From positions 120,762,193 through 120,826,192 of the forward strand of contig OU015493.1 in NCBI GenBank assembly GCA_907164885.2: a stretch of DNA of 64,000 nucleotides, read 5' to 3'. This stretch comes from Dolomedes plantarius. Lineage: Eukaryota; Arthropoda; Arachnida; Araneae; Dolomedidae. The notes beneath the pieces were generated by a model that saw only the letters and a list, made by a program, of their open reading frames with translations, had not been told where the DNA came from and did no database searches. Below are positions 11,158 to 57,408 of this stretch, piece after piece; within the stretch, counting starts at the first letter, position 1, and each line of letters starts with the position of its first letter. Both the position numbers and the translations under genes were made by a program.

Positions 11158-11928
11158 CTAGGGGCTTCGCCCCTAGGCTCGCTACGCTCGCTCCTCTGGT
11201 GAATCAGGTGAATGAATGACTCAATAGTTGTTTACAGCGATTGAGTCATTCATTTGTTTACAGTTGAAGCTTCCCCCCCCCTCCCGGCGAAATGGATGAA
11301 GCCCGCCTATGGGTGAAAAATTGGATCTTCTTTCATGTCCTTCTGCAAAGGAAGCGAATGAGAAGATTTTTTTGAAGTATTTCTTTAAAATCAATTAAAA
11401 ATCGAAATTTTAAGATAGAGACTTGAAATGAAGTTTATATGAATGAGAAAGCTTTCATCTTCCAGTTGATATAAATATTTTCTTTGTAACATAATAAGTC
11501 TGAGAGCATCGAATTTATATATCTCGAAACGCATAAATTTTTCCAAAAAGTGGGTTTTCAATTTTAATAAAAATATCAGTCTGTTTTGAATTATTTTTAA
11601 ACAAATGAGGTCTTGTTTGAAGGAGAAATGTCTGTAGTCTTAGATTGTAAAAAAAAAAATTCTACGATCCTTTTTTGGCGAGTTATCGTAATCTGAACAT
11701 GAAAAAGTCAATATTTTCCCACAAAACATAAAAAAAAAAAAAAAAAAAAACTTAAAGTCCGACGAATATGAGACATGTCTTACTTTCTTCCCCACATTGT
11801 TCTGCATCGATTGATATCAGTCTCGACCCCATACCCCCAGCGGTTTCGGAGGAGATAGCGTGACAAGCTTTTGACAGCGGCGTTGCCGGCAGCGGCAGCG
11901 CCAGTTACTTTTTTTTAGAATAGAGAGA
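11158..11928 (-). mobile_element. Non-autonomous Helitron-type element, copy 1
   Basis: On the minus strand it starts TCTCTCTATTCTAAAA at 11928, preceded by A, and ends with the hairpin AGGGGCGAAGCCCCT closing in CTAG, followed by T at 11157. A|TC...CTAG|T with a hairpin just before the 3' end is the Helitron signature. The other two elements of this type in the window (19159-20007, 51368-51819) also start TCTATA-like and end CTAG-T after a GC-rich hairpin. No Rep/helicase remains. Confidence 0.72.
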
Positions 11929-12026
11929 TTTGTCTATCTTTACTTAAGAATATGCAATTTCTCTAAATAAAATGGATATTATTACTAAGAAATGGACAAA
12001 TAAAATGCTTATTTGACGTCACTTAC

Positions 12027-47392
<35,366 letters not shown>

Positions 47393-47679
47393 CCCGGGAT
47401 CTGGAGATGTTCCGGAAAAGAAAAGGGGTAAGCGATGGCGACGCCCCCTCGTGGCTCCCGCCTACACGTTTATTATTTGTTTTGAATCCGCGCGCGTGGC
47501 AGACATGAATAAATAAATAACACAAAAAAATATTATGAATTTTGAAAGTACAAAGCCATGCATACATCCAGCGATGAATTAGGAAAAACAAAGTAGAGAT
47601 CAAGTAGAATCGAGTGCTGATTAACTTCTGTTAAACTTTATGCAAAAGTCATACATTAAGAAGGTCAATAAATCATATT

Positions 47680-48350
47680 AATATTAAAAAATGGATAAGA
47701 CATTACTCAATGGTCCCTAAAATTTAATTTAGTTCTATAGATTGAGAAACGACACGAAATATTTCATTATTTAAAAATTTAATTAATGTATTTTTTAAAT
47801 ACGGCATCACTTTAAGTATAAGTTGAAAGTTATACTTAAAGTTATAAGTTATGAGTTATGAGAGATGATAACTCATAACTTATAACTTTAAGTCATGAGT
47901 ACTTTTAACAGTTCTTTGTACTTTCAACTTATAACTTATAACATTGAAGTCATGTTATAAGTTATGAGAGATGATATATTATTACGTTAGAAAAAAAAAT
48001 TAGGTTCTGGCACCAGACTGAATGTGTGGTTAGAGTCCCCCTCCAAGGTTCTGTCAGTTTAATTTAAAGTTATAAATTATGAGAAGTACTAAATTATTTC
48101 TAAATTTAAAAAAATCAACAAGTGCTCAATAGGTGAAGGATACGGGATCTAGACTGAATGTGTGGTTAGAGTATCTCTCCTAGGTTAGGTGAGTTTAGTT
48201 CAAAGTTATGAGTTATATGATGTAGTAAGTTATTTTTTAAAATAAAAAAACTAATATTTGCTCAATGGAGTTACGGAACGGGAACATTGAACAGCGACAC
48301 AAGAGTGAGCGTTTGACTTGAGTATCCTCAGAGGTTCAAATATTCAAGAC
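47680..48350. repeat. Diverged tandem repeats rich in AAGTTATAAGTTATGAG
   Basis: Units of about 125-135 bp share ACTGAATGTGTGGTTAGAGT (about 48018 and 48152), TTAAAGTTAT.A.TTATGAG and GCTCAAT at their ends. Between 47820 and 47970 the word AAGTTATAAGTTATGAG and its complement occur repeatedly, giving a strong hairpin. It lies 0.3-1 kb upstream of hig exon 1, outside the coding sequence. Confidence 0.7.
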
Positions 48351-48464
48351 AACCAAAATAAAGGAAATATGGATCAGTGTCTGGGTGTATATTGATTCTT
48401 CAAAAATCAACGAGGTTTTAAGATTAAAACGAAGTTTTAAATAAATTTTCCAAAAAAAAATAAG

Positions 48465-49450
48465 CCGGGCGATTGCCGAATGGCTAAGGAGCTGGCATTC
48501 GGTCTCAGAGCCTGCGGGTTCGAGTACCACTGCTGGCATGGATGTTCATTGCAGTTCGGAATCGGCTTTAAGGTGACTGCCAACGTTCGGAGCCAAATTT
48601 TAAAAAAAAATTAGGTCTTTAGTAAAAAAAAAAAGGTTTTTTATGGTAAAATAGCACTTAAAAATTAAAAAATGAAAAAACTTACCTGTAAATATCATAC
48701 TTACAGGTAAGTTTAATTACGTATTGGTCAATTTGAAGTGATTTTTAATGAAATTTAGCTAAAACGCCTATCACTATTCACAAAATTCTAATGCTACTAT
48801 TTTAATTTCCTTCTCACACATGATACATAAGACAGTTATCTTCAAAATGATTTACAATCTAAGAGAAATTTTAAAATACAAAAATAATACAGACAGTTTT
48901 ATGATCCAAAATGAAAATTTTCCCCTATTCGTCATTCCTTTCCTTATAAAAACAGCGCCCCCACCCGATAAAAAAAACTATTTATTATACATCAATTATT
49001 GTACGTCATTTCATTGACAATAGCATCTAAAATATTTCCTGAAAATGTTATGAAATTATATGCATTATTATGTGAAATATCATGATAACGAAAGAGATTT
49101 GTGCTAAAAAACATAATTCAGAGAAAAACGCAATTAAAGCTGTTTGTCACTTCAATTTTGTAGCAGACGATGTTTTTTTAAATAGCTATAACTCTGCTTC
49201 TGATTGATGTAGAATGAAAATCAAAGCAGTTTTGAAAAGAGAAGAGATTGAATTACACGATTCTTACAAAAATAAATAAACATGACCAAAATAGTCAAAA
49301 AATGACGTTTTCAACGTAGGCAGTCACCTTAAACGGTAGGTTTCGGTCTAATTAGCCCTTGGGTAGCAAAAGGTGACCGTATAGTGCTCTCAAATAACTC
49401 AACTCCAACAAAATAAAATGAACGCATAAAACATTTAGTAATATTAATTG
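48465..49450 (+). mobile_element. SINE family B, split by a TTAA element
   Basis: The head GATTGCCGAATGGCTAAGGAG and GCGGGTTCGAGTACCACTGC (A and B box regions) is followed by GGAATCGGCTTTAA, where the insertion at 48572-49328 starts; the body then resumes as TTAAACGGTAGGTTTCGG, ATTAGCCCTTGGGTAGCAAA and CTCAAATAACTC. The uninterrupted family member at 14115-14300 has GGCTTTAAGCAG at the matching place. Confidence 0.75.
48572..49328. mobile_element. piggyBac-type MITE (TTAA target), full copy
   Basis: The ends GGTGACTGCCAACGTT and, inward from the right, GGTGACTGCCTACGTT are inverted. TTAA flanks both (48568-48571, 49329-49332). It is 757 bp with no coding capacity. A second copy begins at 63821. 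TTAA duplication is the piggyBac hallmark, and a piggyBac transposase scrap lies at 16331. Confidence 0.8.
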
Positions 49451-50684
49451 TTAACGTTTTAGGGAAACAAAATTAAGCTATGTCATTTCAAAATAAATCA
49501 ATAAATAAAATAAACAAACAAGTGTAAGATACATTTTATTTAAAGATCTACAGATGATTAAAAAAATTTGTTCCAGCTTCACGAACTCTTAACAGCCTGA
49601 TATCACAGTTCTGTTGTTGTAGGAAGCGAATTTAGCTGGATCTGTTTTCACTTGCAAAAATACTACTAGGCATGTGAAAGTAGTACCAACCATCTGCAAA
49701 GGAAAAAAAAGTACTGGAAGTATCATTATAACGAAAAAGGGCTGATTCATTTTGTATTACCATTTATCCCTCAAGTTCTATCCTTTTCAGGTTAAAAAAA
49801 AAGAAAATAACCCTCTGAATTGTTTCATTTATCGAAAACAATTCGAAAGAAATAAATTAAAAATATTTTGCGTATATACAAGTGCAGCAAATTCAATCAG
49901 CAGAAAATTTAACATTTATACTTATGACTGAATCTTCTTGTCATTTTCTTGTCTTAACTGAAATAAACGGAAATTATTATGATCTATGGCACGCGTGGAA
50001 GATATAGGTGGCAGAAAATCCATGAAAACACAAATGTAAAGGTGAACTATGCAAATGACCTACGTGTTATATATACCCTACAATATATCCTGTTATTATA
50101 CCCCGTAATATACCCTATTCTTTGCGCTTTCTCTTAGTAGCAGGATGTAACTTGTTCTGTTAATTCTGGCATGAGATATTCGAGCAGTCATATAGGAAAG
50201 AAGTAGTATTTCCTCATGCAGAGTTGCAAAATTTTTTTAATTTAAATTATTCTTTAAAGTAACTATGTGATAGATTTCAAGGAAAGAAGGTGCAATTCCT
50301 TTCACATTTCTGTAAGTTTAGAGATACCAGACTAAAAATTTAGCCAATTTAAAGTGTTTGAATTTTACTTTTCTGTCATTGCCCATTTTCTGAAAACATA
50401 TCGACTTTCATACAAATTCAAAAACTTTTTTTTCTCTATAAAAAAACGCATTTACGTTTGAAAATTATTAGCTATTGAAGTGTTTGTGCCTTAACATCTT
50501 AAGAAGGTTTAGGGTCACTTCACCGCTAAGCAGAGGGTGTGATGACATTTCCTTGTTTGCAGATTTAATGAGCGATTTCAGGAGCACGACGAAACTCCTC
50601 TCAACTGGCCACTGCGACCAATGTCTCTTGTGATCTGGGCACCTTGTTTGCAAGATATCGCTGTCACAGAATGATCATTTAGAC
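49451..50684. other. Non-coding, no feature recognised
   Basis: Nothing supported. The minus-strand frame at 50468-50653 has no recognisable motif. Confidence 0.4.
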
Positions 50685-50815
50685 CAGGCCTGCACAAATG
50701 GGATGAGGATCTTATTATTTTAAGGAAAGCTGCTGAGGGCCGCAAGAAAATAAGGTAGATGGAAACGCGAAATAAACTTTGTCCAACAAAATAAAGTTAT
50801 TTTAAAAATTAAATA

Positions 50816-50828
50816 ATACACACACACA

Positions 50829-50906
<78 letters not shown>
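50816..50906. repeat. (CA)n(TA)n(GT)n microsatellite
   Basis: Compound array touching the left end of the pogo-type MITE. Confidence 0.94.
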
Positions 50907-50907
<1 letters not shown>

Positions 50908-50908
50908 A

Positions 50909-51242
50909 CAGTCGAACCCCGTTATAGCGAACCCGGTATATAACGAACTCAAGGATGAAACGAACAAAAATTTTGGTCCCGCCGTTTTCCTATTGTACGT
51001 AATTTAATTAGTATCGTGCTAATTTAATGTAATTGATTTTAGTCGATTTAATTCATTAATGATCAATTTTAATAGATTTAATCCTTTTTTTAATACATCA
51101 TTATTGAATACACATTGCAACTAATGAGTTATACATTTTATGAACTCTAGCATTTTTCTTAATAGTTCGGGTATAGCGAACCACCGAATACAGCGAACAA
51201 AACCTTTGGTCCTTTGAAGTTCGTTATAATGGGGTCCGACTT
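50909..51242. mobile_element. pogo/Tigger-type MITE, 334 bp
   Basis: The left end CAGTCGAACCCCGTTATAGC and, inward from the right, AAGTCGGACCCCATTATAAC are inverted, with TA on both sides. The subterminal words ACGAACAAAAATTTTGGTCC (left) and GCGAACAAAACCTTTGGTCC (right) also recur. Confidence 0.8.
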
Positions 51243-51257
51243 TACTTACTTACTTAC

Positions 51258-51313
<56 letters not shown>
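51258..51313. repeat. (CA)n(TA)n microsatellite
   Basis: CA then TA run close to the right end of the pogo-type MITE. Confidence 0.94.
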
Positions 51314-51314
<1 letters not shown>

Positions 51315-51367
51315 ATTTCGTATTATTGTAAATGTAAAATCTGTATACCGGATTCTTTCATCTTCTA

Positions 51368-51819
51368 TCTATACAAATAAAGGGACAAGTGGATGTCGAG
51401 AGATCACGTGACCGTAACTCATCCGGGTGGGCCACTCCTCGAAAAAAAATGGCCGACAAATATACAGGAAACGGTGTAATTTTTTTCTCATGAAAGTACA
51501 TAAATGTTACATATTTGGAAAGAGCTTCGAAAACTGATAATTTTTTCTGCGTACACTTATTCTGTTAATTCAAAATTTTTAGAGATATTTTCATTCTAAA
51601 ATCACTCACTGCTGAGAAACCAAATCATGTGGTGCAGTGGTGCTGCCATCTGTCGGCAGCGGCGAGAATGAAAATTGAAAGGAATTTATTCACTTTAATT
51701 TAATACATTTGTAGGCTTTTTTTTTTCTTTTGTGGGGCCCGAAGTACATAAATATGTTACACGTATGGCTTGAGCGTAGCTAGGCGAAGCCAGATCCTAG
51801 CCGGGCGAAGCCCGGCTAG
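51368..51819 (+). mobile_element. Non-autonomous Helitron-type element, copy 3
   Basis: Begins TCTATACAAATAAAGGGAC (preceded by A) and ends with hairpin GCCGGGCGAAGCCCGGC closing in CTAG followed by T at 51820, so it sits at an AT target. It contains GCTGCCATCTGTCGGCAGCG; a related stretch lies at about 60010. Confidence 0.78.
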
Positions 51820-52162
51820 TTTATAATATGCATCTTCACAAAAGGCTTCGCGGGCCACAGAGTGAGTGCTGGGGATCCGTATGTTGTGCAGGCCTGATTC
51901 AGATCGAGAGTTCAGTTTTTATATTAACTACAAAATATTTTGTGAATGAGTAGGGCAGAATAACCTTGAAGAAAAGCTAAAAAGGCAGCGTGAATTAATG
52001 TATCACGGTACGTACCCAGTGGCGTACCTAGACCATCTGGGGCCCGGGGCGGATTTATTTTTGCCCCCCCCAAAAAAAAGGTAATTTTTAACTTTTTCTA
52101 ATGACAGATAGCCTTTCTTTGCCTTAATCTGACAGTCTCCTCAGGCTATTGACCTGTGCAGG

Positions 52163-52876
52163 CAGTGGCGTGCTCAGGATTTTGTTCTGGGGGTTCAAGG
52201 CCTCCATGTGCTAGGGCTCGTCCATTTCCCTGACGCTCTATTATCAGGGTGGACTAGAAAGGGGTGTCTTCCGGGGGGTCTGGGGGGTATTCGGCTGGGG
52301 GGTATACCCCCCAGCCGAAGGGGGGGGGGTCGGTGGGTTCTCCCCCGGAAAATTTTGAAAATTAGGTGTTAAATAATGCCATTTTAGGCTATCTAGAGTA
52401 CTAGATGCCACTTCTTAAAAATCATATATCTATGAATTCGGATAAAATATTTAAAGCGACGCCCCCGTCATTATTGGAATGAAAATCTAACAAGAAGAGC
52501 TTTTTAAAGCAGATACGCGACGAAACAGTGCGTGCGTGCCCTGTTGAAAAAAAGACGCCTTCAATACTTTGATAGGCAAGGGTTCGGTTCACTCACGCGG
52601 TTCGCGGATAGTACTGTAGAAGTGTATAAACAGCGCTCGGCATTTGCCTTTAGAAATACTGTTTCTGGCACTGTATAGCGCTAAAATTGTAACAATAAAG
52701 ATCGCTAAAAATGTAAGTGCAATAAAGATCGTAATGGTAAAGAATAAATAACACAATTACTATTAGGCCTATACGAAATATTTTTGCATTATTTTGTAAA
52801 TTTAAAAAAATTATTTTAGCTCTGTGGGGGGGGGGGTCCTGTCCCGTTTCCCCCCCCCCCCGTCGGCAAGCCCCTG
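52163..52876. mobile_element. hAT-type MITE inside the 5.3-kb hAT
   Basis: The left end is CAGTGGCGTGCTCAGGAT and, inward from the right, CAGGGGCTTGCCGACGGG. The flanks TGTGCAGG (52155-52162) and TGTGCAGA (52877-52884) match at 7 of 8. G/C homopolymers and the palindrome at 52290 lie within. Confidence 0.65.
52290..52319. repeat. Perfect 30-bp palindrome
   Basis: TTCGGCTGGGGGGTA followed at once by its reverse complement, with no spacer. It is flanked by more G runs, making a strong cruciform or hairpin candidate. Confidence 0.9.
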
Positions 52877-52984
52877 TGTGCAGAGAAAAAAATTGACAGA
52901 ATAAGGGAGCGAACTCGTGCAGTACGAGGTGAGCAATGATCATTACTGTTTAAGCGTTAAATTAATAAAAAAGGTCTTATGTCA

Positions 52985-53075
52985 AGGCCTGGGTTCGAGC
53001 AATCGAACCAATGATGTACCGCACGGCACAGCTCCGAAACCAACGTTCTAACCGCCTGAGCCATGAGCTCGCTAA
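52985..53075 (-). repeat. tRNA-like SINE head
   Basis: Minus strand: GCTCATGGCTCAGGCGGTTA then ATTGGTTCGATTGCTCG about 45 bases later, an A-box/B-box layout. No body copy elsewhere was identified, and no clean cloverleaf was drawn. Confidence 0.45.
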
Positions 53076-53715
53076 CTTAATGTTCGGTACAAGGTTAAAA
53101 TCAATTGTACGGCGCTGGTTTTTATTGTATGAATTTTTCGTCGGGCCAAGGGGAATGGTAAAAGGCTTGGCCGTTTGATTAATAAAAGCTATAATAGTTA
53201 AAGATAAAAATCATATAAAAAATAGGACCCATTTTGGCGCCAATACTTACTTATAATATTCAGGTAGCTTCAAGGAAAACCAAAGAAATACCTCACTTTG
53301 ATCTACGTTAACTTTATTGGTAATTCAACTTTAAAAATTTTTACTTTTCACAAGGCAATACACATTCACAGTATCAGTATGAAAAAAATAGAATGGGAAT
53401 ACATCACCTAGAAAATGCCGTGTTGTGTGAAACCATGTTATGAGACCCAGGGGCATTTCCAAAAAGGGGGGTTCCAAAAAGTGCGTTCTGAAAACTTATT
53501 AAAAACAAACATTTTTTTAAAATTCCATATAAGCAAGTTAAATTAAGAATTCTGTATTAATTTCAAATAGGTAAAAGCCTCCTTTTAAAATTGTCTTTTT
53601 CTAACTTTTGCATCAGAAAATTGTCTAATTGTCTCATGAAAGTTATGAATGTTCTCCATGGATTTTGTTCTTGTTTGGAGTTCCAAATACAACCTATCTA
53701 CACACTGGAACATGG

Positions 53716-53996
53716 CAGGGCCACCCAGAGGGGGGGGGGCAACTGGGGCACTTTGCCCCAGGCCCCCAACTGCCGGAGGGGCCCCCAAAAAAATTATTTA
53801 TTAGATTTCCTCAGAAAATATAACAAGAGAGCAGTGCAATGAAATATAATAATTATGTTAATCATTCATGCAAAAAAATTTTAAGTATGAATAACTTAAT
53901 TTGAATGTGTGTTTTCGTCTCTTTGCAATTTTTATTTTTCTTGGGGCCCCCAACAGAAGTTTGCCCCAGGCCCCGTAAAGTCTCTGGTCGGCCCTG
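53716..53996. mobile_element. hAT-type MITE with exact 8-bp duplication
   Basis: The left end CAGGGCCACCCAGAG and, inward from the right, CAGGGCCGACCAGAG are inverted, and GAACATGG flanks both sides exactly (53708-53715, 53997-54004). GGGGCAAACTT/GCCCCAGGCCCC blocks pair near the ends. 281 bp. Confidence 0.88.
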
Positions 53997-54029
53997 GAAC
54001 ATGGACCTCCTTAGTTCTTCTTGTAAATA

Positions 54030-55437
54030 CACTGCTGGCCACTGTAAATGCAACACCCTGAAGGAAACATGCAAATAACATGAAATTTACAACATGCATT
54101 AGCGGAGGTGAGATATGCAAATGATTAGAATTTCAGCGCAGACGCACTTCACGCGCGCCTGTGGCGCCACTTCAAAGCGCTATTTAAGGCTTGGAGATTT
54201 CGACGATTTCAAGTTCGGCAATTGTGTTTTTCTTGTGGTTTTTTCAAAAAAACGATCATTTATGCCTCGTCGAAAACAGCGATCATCTTTTGATCAAGTA
54301 TCCGAGTTCGACAGAGGAAGGATAGTGGCCTACCGAGATTGTGGATTATCTTTCAGGGAAATCGGTAGTCGTGTTGGACGAAACCAAACAACTGTAATGC
54401 GGATATGTGATCGTTGGATGCAGGGGGGTACGACGGACCGGCGTGTTCGATCGCATCCACCTCAGCGCACCACTTCACGTGATGACAGGCAAATTGTGCG
54501 CATGGCAGTGACGGATCGCTCAGTCACATCATGAACAATAGCACAGCACATGCAGTCTGTAACGCATCATCCAGCGTCTGCGCGTACCATTCGACGCCGT
54601 TTACAGCAGAGTGGTCTGTCCTCAAGACGTCCATTGCTTTGTCTACCCTTGATGCAGAACCACAGGCGTCTCCGCCGCCAATGGTGCGATGACAGAAGGA
54701 AGTGGACGGCAGAATGGAATGAAATTGTCTTTACTGACGAGTCACGCTTCTGTCTGCAACACCACGATGGTCGCATTCGAGTCTGGAGACACCGTGAAGA
54801 GAGGATGCTGAACAGCTGCGTTATGCACCGCCACACTGGTCCTGCACCGGTATTATGGTATGGGGCGGTATTGGATATCACTCTCGCACACCTCTAGTAC
54901 GCATTGCCGGTACTTTAAACAGCCAGCGCTACATCTCCTAGGTGTTGGAGCCAGTTGTCCTTCCTTACCTTCAGGGCTTGCCCACAGCCATATTTCAACA
55001 GGATAATGCGCGACCACACGTGGCACGCATTGTCCAACGGTTCTTCGTCAATCGCCAGATTGAATTGCTTCCCTGGCCGCCTCGCTCTCCGGATCTTTCA
55101 CCGATAGAAAACACGTGGTCCATGGTTGCTCTACGACTGACCCAGATTCCATCCCCAGCTGCCACAGCAGATCAACTTTGGCAACGTGTGGAAGCTGCTT
55201 GGTCTGCTGTACCCCAAGAACTCATCCAAAGTCTCTTTGAATCGATGCCGAGGCGTGTGGCAGCGGTGATCTCCAACAATGGCGGTTACTCTGGCTACTG
55301 ATTTTGGCAGGAACCACACTTCACAGAAGTCTATAAATTTAATCATTTGATACTTGGTCAACATGTTATCTACAAAATAAATTTTGTCGTGATATCTATT
55401 GTCTTTCTTGGTGTTGCAATTTGGGTGGCCAGCAGTG
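54030..55437 (+). mobile_element. Tc1-like DD34E transposon, copy B
   Basis: The same family and length (1408 bp) as copy A, with ends CACTGCTGGCCACTGTAAATG and, inward from the right, CACTGCTGGCCACCCAAATTG, flanked by TA (54028-54029, 55438-55439). It interrupts the hAT transposase remnant, so it is younger than the 5.3-kb hAT. Confidence 0.94.
54262..55301 (+). pseudogene. Tc1 DD34E transposase, copy B: two stops, one frameshift
   Basis: ATG at 54262 (MPRRKQRSSFDQVSEFDRGR) to TGA/TAA-bounded end at 55301 (RVAAVISNNGGYSGY), about 346 residues if unbroken. Lesions: TGA at 54532-54534 (Arg codon in copy A), loss of one G near 54848 in the G-I-M-V-W-G-G motif, and TAG at about 54940. The triad is IVFTDESRFCL, FQQDNARPH and SPIEN with 34 residues between the last two. 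None of these lesions is shared with copy A, so both decayed after separate insertions. Confidence 0.9.
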
Positions 55438-55985
55438 TATAAACCCTCATCTTTAGCTTTTTCACCCGGCATCATCTCTTTCGTTCTTTTTCTGCCTCTC
55501 TTTTGAATATCAATTCCCATTTCTTCACATTTCTGGGAAGTGAAGTCCAAAGCATCACTAACTAAAGATTCTCTGCTTTACTTAATAAAAAGCTCCAATG
55601 CTCTTAGTTTATTTAAAGCCTTGTCCAAGGAAATCCCCTGAATTTGCAGGTAGTGTTGAGTGTGGTTTATTTCCTCCAAAATGTCTGACCACAGGCGTAG
55701 AAACGCTATAAACTTAAAATCGCAAACATTTGCCATTATAATCTGAGCTGATCCTCTTGTATCTAGGTTTTCAGACTCGTCGCACAGATTCTCCACAGCA
55801 TCGATCAATTTTCCAAATTTTCCAAAACACACAACATTATTCAAATTTTTTAGGCCAAAGCCAGAATCTGACACAAAAAATCGGTTTACCTGTAATTTCC
55901 AGGCTCATCGTCGTCATCCGTCAATTTTTCCTCAACCTAATGCTTAAATCAGGACTTCTGACACCAGAAAACTAACCAGTCTAAA

Positions 55986-56491
55986 CAGGGCCCGATTTAG
56001 AAAATTCTTTAGGCACAACTCGGGATGGGGCGATGGGGGCCCCCTAACAGTGATGTGGGCGTAAAATTTCCAAAATTGACACACACAAAAAATAATCATG
56101 AATCATTGTGAAAGTATCATTTTACCGAGAATTGGCTATTTGAAAAGTAGAAGCCTAGAGCATTATCAAATAACAAAAAGCAATACAACATTTTAACTTC
56201 TTTATTAAATTAAAACACCAATACAATGCAACCAGAAAAACTTAGTAATCCCTTATATACACTATAACATACATATGAACTATACATATAACTATACATA
56301 TGATGAACCAATCAATCAAATTTGAAAGGATATATAATAAAAATTTATATTGAAAAAGGTAAAATAAAAAAAACTGAATTGGAAATTTTCTTTTTTTTTC
56401 TTCTTTTAAAATAAAAGTTTTTTGGGGTCCCCAACATTCGGGGGCCCAAAAAAACTTGCTAGTTCCAGGCCTAATGGAAAATCAGAGCCTG
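55986..56491. mobile_element. hAT-type MITE candidate
   Basis: The left end is CAGGGCCCGATTTAGAAAATTC and, inward from the right, CAGGCTCTGATTTTCCATTA. The left flank GTCTAAA (55979-55985) and right flank GTCTATAA (56492-56499) would be an 8-bp duplication with one base lost. GGGGGCCCCC blocks lie near both ends. Confidence 0.6.
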
Positions 56492-57325
56492 GTCTATAAG
56501 GACTTTGACTAAAATAAAGACTATCAGCCTATTTAATGATTTTCATGTGTTTTATTGTACTTCTAGGATAAATACGGTTACGTGCAAAATTTTAAAATAC
56601 ATCAAGAAAAGTTCGTGGGTTCTGGAATACGACGAAGAATGTCGGGCCATTCTCAGCAACTCAGCGTCAGATATATGGGATCTCTCAGCACCATAGGCGT
56701 AGCGTGCTTCTAACTTTTTTTTTTTTTGGGGTGGGGGGGGGGGGGGAGGGGCACGAATTGAATTCAGTTAGGGCCCTCCTCAGCGCTTTGACTACCGAAC
56801 GGTCCTTAAAATATGAAATATTGGGATTTTTTGAAATTGAATAAAAATAGAATTCATTCATGTTTGAGTAGTTAGTTATACAATGAGATAAATAAATATA
56901 ATATTAATAAAATCAGAAAAAAATATAGCATCGAATTTATGCTATGGATCATATCATTGTTAAAATCTATGTTAAGGCTAAAGCCATAATCGGAATCTTC
57001 AGTTTCACAGTTTGAAAAAGCGGCAAAAAACCCAGCTTTTTTAAAAGTTTTCTACAATTTTATGGTTTTAACTTAACTTCGAACGTTTTAATTTATTTCA
57101 AGTTAAGTTGGGGGGGGGGGCACGTGAAATGTTGGAAGTCGCTAAAATATGCAAGTGTAATATTTTATAAAAACAATACCGTTCTTGTCTGATTTTTTTA
57201 AAAAAATTAAAAATGTAATTTTTTGTAGTAAAGTTATCATTTAATTTTAGAAAAGGCCCCTGTCGTAGGGCCCCCTTAGTAAGTGAGGCCCGGGGCGGAC
57301 CGCCCCTCCCCCTGGTTCGCCACTG

Positions 57326-57377
57326 TACGTACCATACATTAAACACAAAGTAACTGCTATGAGAAATGTCAATTTTT

Positions 57378-57408
<31 letters not shown>

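Larger units (their letters stand above)
50685..51896. mobile_element. hAT-type non-autonomous element hosting two insertions
   Basis: The left end CAGGCCTGCACAAATGG and, inward from the right, CAGGCCTGCACAACATACGG are inverted. The flanks ATTTAGAC (50677-50684) and ATTCAGAT (51897-51904) agree at 6 of 8. GGGCCGC and GCGGGCCAC subterminal words are typical of Charlie-type hATs. A pogo-type MITE and a Helitron-type element lie inside. Confidence 0.7.
53585..55875 (-). pseudogene. hAT transposase (ZMYM1/DUF4371-type) remnant split by insertions
   Basis: From 55875 downward on the minus strand: SGFGLKNLNNVVCFGKFGKL, RGSAQIIMANVCDFKFIAFL, LWSDILEEINHTQHYLQIQG, DKALNKLRALELF, then after a stop and frame change ALDFTSQKCEEMGIDIQKRG. 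This block order (a 'L...F.F......W..IL..IN..S..LQ......A......L' helix bundle, then a basic 'KR.R..' patch) is that of the RNase H-like region of ZMYM1-type hAT transposases. The Tc1 copy (54030-55437) interrupts here. At 53715 the frame resumes as CVDRLYLELQTRTKSMEN. The catalytic acidic residues could not be placed with certainty. Confidence 0.62.
52017..57325 (-). mobile_element. 5.3-kb hAT transposon with exact 8-bp duplication, hosting several insertions
   Basis: The left end CAGTGGCGTACCTAGACC and, inward from the right, CAGTGGCGAACCAGGGGG are hAT-type inverted ends. TACGTACC flanks both sides exactly (52009-52016 and 57326-57333), 5.3 kb apart. Inside are a decayed ZMYM1/DUF4371-type hAT transposase on the minus strand, three hAT MITEs, a Tc1 copy and a tRNA-like module. 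Without the insertions it would be about 2.4 kb. Confidence 0.83.

Noticed and set aside
48465..48540. Genuine tRNA gene
   Set aside because: A and B boxes are present, but I could not form a 7-bp acceptor stem or a clear anticodon arm, and related sequences with SINE-like bodies occur at 14115 and 62649.
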